A stretch of DNA of 64,000 bases from Kibdelosporangium philippinense (GTDB lineage Bacteria; Actinomycetota; Actinomycetes; Mycobacteriales; Pseudonocardiaceae), in contig NZ_JAJVCN010000003.1 in assembly GCF_021390435.2 (NCBI RefSeq), forward strand, positions 1,307,501 to 1,371,500, written 5' to 3'. Shown piece by piece: positions 62,489-64,000 of the stretch. Within the stretch, counting starts at the first letter, position 1. Every line of letters starts with the position of its first letter. The notes below the pieces were generated by a model. That model saw nothing but the letters and a program-made list of their open reading frames with translations, was not told where the DNA came from and searched no databases. A program made the position numbers and the translations under genes.

Positions 62489-63751
62489 TTACTCGGGCTT
62501 ACAGGGATCCTCTTCCTCAGCGGCGGCACCGGCTGGGCTGGTCCCGCTCGACGGCGCCTCGGACGCTGAACCCGACGGCGTGTTGGACCCCGACGGGGTA
62601 CCGCTCGGTGTCGGAGTCGAGCTCGGGTCGCACGAAGGAGTATTCGGCGGATTGGTCGGTGTCGACGGATTGCTGGTGGTCGGCGGGTTCGACGGTGGAT
62701 TGGACGGCGGGTTCGACGGTGGATTGGACGGCGGGTTCGACGGCAGCGGCGGCTTCGGCGTGATCGTCGTGTCCACCGGCGGGTTCGTCGTCGAAGGTGG
62801 CGGCGTGGTCGGCGACGGGGTCGTCGCGACCGGCGTCTGCACGGGCCCTCCTGCCTGCGCATTCGGGTTGGTGACGCCTGTGCCGCCCGTGCCCCCTTCG
62901 ATCGGGGTCACGCCGGACTCGTACGAGGTGGCCCACAACAGCACAGTCGACACATAGCTGTCAGAGTGGTTGTAGCGGAACACCGCGATCGCTCGGTTTT
63001 GGGCGTTGCTCATGTCGAGCCCGCCGGAGCACAGGTACTTGCCCGCGGACAGCGCGGCGTCGAACATGTTGTGCGGGTTAGGCACGCGGTCGCCGTTGCC
63101 GTCGGACGCGTAGGCCTTCCAGGTGCTAGGGATGAACTGGAACGGGCCGACCGCGCGGTCCCACTGCTGGTCACCGTCGAGCTGGCCGCCGTCGGTGTCC
63201 CGGATCGCGGCGAACGCGCCACCGTTGAGCACCGGGCCGAGGATCCGGTCGATGGTGTTGCCCTTGGCGTCGAACTGGCCGCGGCCGTGGTTCGACTCGA
63301 TCCGGCCGATGCTCGCCAGCAAGGACCAGTGCATCTTGCAATTCGGAGTCGACACGGCCAGCAACTCGGCGGCCTTCTTGTAGGCCTCGAGCGCCTTGCC
63401 GGGAATCATCAGCGGGCCGGACGGCGTGGTGAACGGGTCGCCAGCGGACGCCAGCGCGTTCGGATCGCCCGCGATCCGCAACAGCTCGCTGGACAGGCCG
63501 TCGACCTCGGGCAGCTGGCCGGTCGCGCCGAGATCTTCCAGGTCGATACCGAAGAACCCACGGCCGAGGCCGTTCGCCTCCGGTGTGATCGAGTTGTCTT
63601 CGAGGCCCCAACCTGCGACGGTATCGCCCGCCAACGCGGCGGGCACCAGCAACAGCGCCGCTGTCACCGCCGCGAGTCCGCGCTTCTGACGCAGGTAGCG
63701 CAACACCTTCCGTCGGGCAGCCCTATTTGCAGGCGCTGGCACGAACGACAC
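62489..63751 (-). CDS. Secreted lytic transglycosylase with Pro/Ser-rich tail
   Basis: A 420-residue exported protein. Basic N-terminus and signal (GLAAVTAALLLVPAALAG), a linker, then an SLT/MltB-like domain (about residues 140-280): LLASIGRIESNHGRG with the catalytic Glu, AVGPFQFIPSTWKAYASDGN, and FDAALSAGKYLCSGG. The last about 140 residues are Pro/Thr/Ser-rich, including five consecutive NPPS units (about residues 338-358), ending EEEDPCKPE. It cleaves peptidoglycan between MurNAc and GlcNAc, probably in wall remodelling. Start GTG 63751 gives VSFVPAPANRAARR. Cys at 137 and in LCSGG may form a disulfide. Confidence 0.9.
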   Translation of the reverse strand: MSFVPAPANRAARRKVLRYLRQKRGLAAVTAALLLVPAALAGDTVAGWGLEDNSITPEANGLGRGFFGIDLEDLGATGQLPEVDGLSSELLRIAGDPNALASAGDPFTTPSGPLMIPGKALEAYKKAAELLAVSTPNCKMHWSLLASIGRIESNHGRGQFDAKGNTIDRILGPVLNGGAFAAIRDTDGGQLDGDQQWDRAVGPFQFIPSTWKAYASDGNGDRVPNPHNMFDAALSAGKYLCSGGLDMSNAQNRAIAVFRYNHSDSYVSTVLLWATSYESGVTPIEGGTGGTGVTNPNAQAGGPVQTPVATTPSPTTPPPSTTNPPVDTTITPKPPLPSNPPSNPPSNPPSNPPSNPPTTSNPSTPTNPPNTPSCDPSSTPTPSGTPSGSNTPSGSASEAPSSGTSPAGAAAEEEDPCKPE

Positions 63752-63865
63752 GGACCCGGCCTCCCCGGCTCGTTTGCTTCCTGTGGTGCCTCCGGTTCCC
63801 TAGCGTGCCTCATCCGCAGGAAACTTTCACGGGCTGTTTTGAATTGTCCTCGCTTCGCTCGGACG

Positions 63866-63996
63866 GGCTTTGTCGCCAACGCCGGTCATTTCCACCCCGC
63901 CCCACGCAGCCGACACCGCTCAGTGCCTGCTCAGCGCCGTGGCGGGGGGCGGCGTCGGGCGCGTTGCGTGGCGTAAATGACCGGCGCGACAAAGCC
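63866..63996. repeat. Inverted-repeat element at the window edge
   Basis: Left arm GGCTTTGTCGC (63866-63876) and GCCGGTCATTT (63881-63891) are the exact complements of GCGACAAAGCC (63986-63996) and AAATGACCGGC (63975-63985); the left arm has an extra CAAC. The arms enclose about 83 bp of very GC-rich sequence. It could be a terminator for a gene beyond the window or a small mobile-type repeat. The gap 63752-63865 holds only the transglycosylase leader. Confidence 0.75.
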
Positions 63997-64000
63997 TCCG

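Noticed and set aside
63752..63860. ydaO-type (c-di-AMP) riboswitch upstream of the lytic transglycosylase
   Set aside because: A GGGAACCGG segment on the minus strand is reminiscent, and such genes often have this switch, but the other conserved segments could not be found in the leader.

Overview
The window is a high-GC actinobacterial chromosome segment, most likely from the Pseudonocardiales (Amycolatopsis/Kibdelosporangium-like). This rests on mycothiol S-conjugate amidase, EphD-like and acyl reductase-type SDR fusions, a DivIVA-like coiled-coil protein, CtpE-type ATPase, GTG/TTG starts and pervasive ATGA overlaps. Genus is inference; there is no rRNA in the window.

Layout. 1-5 kb: end of a DUF255 thioredoxin-fold gene, then the coupled RNA-repair pair hen1-pnkp. 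5-7.3 kb: mca with a small membrane protein, a DUF4307 protein, and greA behind a hairpin-rich leader. 7.7-12.6 kb: marR-MFS-lrp operon divergent from hppD (tyrosine catabolism). 12.8-15.8 kb: an ECF sigma factor fused to a zinc-finger/membrane/extracytoplasmic tail, and a GH1 enzyme. 15.8-22.8 kb (minus strand): metB and cbs (transsulfuration) enclosing three membrane proteins with Q/P/G-rich tails, then an M20 amidohydrolase. 22.9-26 kb: a tentatively DUF6119-like protein, an SGNH hydrolase and a thiolase. 26-35 kb: BI-1 protein, polysaccharide deacetylase, a SigE-family sigma gene and its partner (both frameshifted), a CooC-like ATPase with a small partner, an acyl reductase/SDR fusion and a DivIVA-like protein. 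35-42.6 kb: hydrolase and EphD-like fusion, MerR regulator, CtpE, zinc-finger membrane protein, ankyrin protein. 42.9 kb: an unusual tRNA gene. 43-48.4 kb: ndh and a five-gene MoxR/DUF58/DUF4129 operon. 49-51.3 kb: family 5 uracil-DNA glycosylase and an S10 peptidase. 52-61.4 kb: an oligopeptide ABC transporter operon continuing by overlapping codons into two tandem secreted subtilases. 61.5-64 kb: Ppx/GppA phosphatase and a lytic transglycosylase.

The most unusual content is between the genes. One family is a 44-bp palindrome with fixed 13-bp arms, variable 5-bp inner stems and a fixed GTTAGAAC centre (five copies, four at convergent gene junctions, one inside an ABC transporter coding sequence). 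A second family is a roughly 110-115 bp element with long terminal inverted repeats (five cores at four loci). Its arms differ between copies by compensatory changes, it has a conserved interior, and it is flanked by 22-bp-period arrays of its own terminal motif or by a 30-bp minisatellite. Together with a short-variable-arm tRNA carrying a UAA anticodon, these are the best candidates for undescribed biology. No phage, transposase, CRISPR array or biosynthetic cluster was seen.
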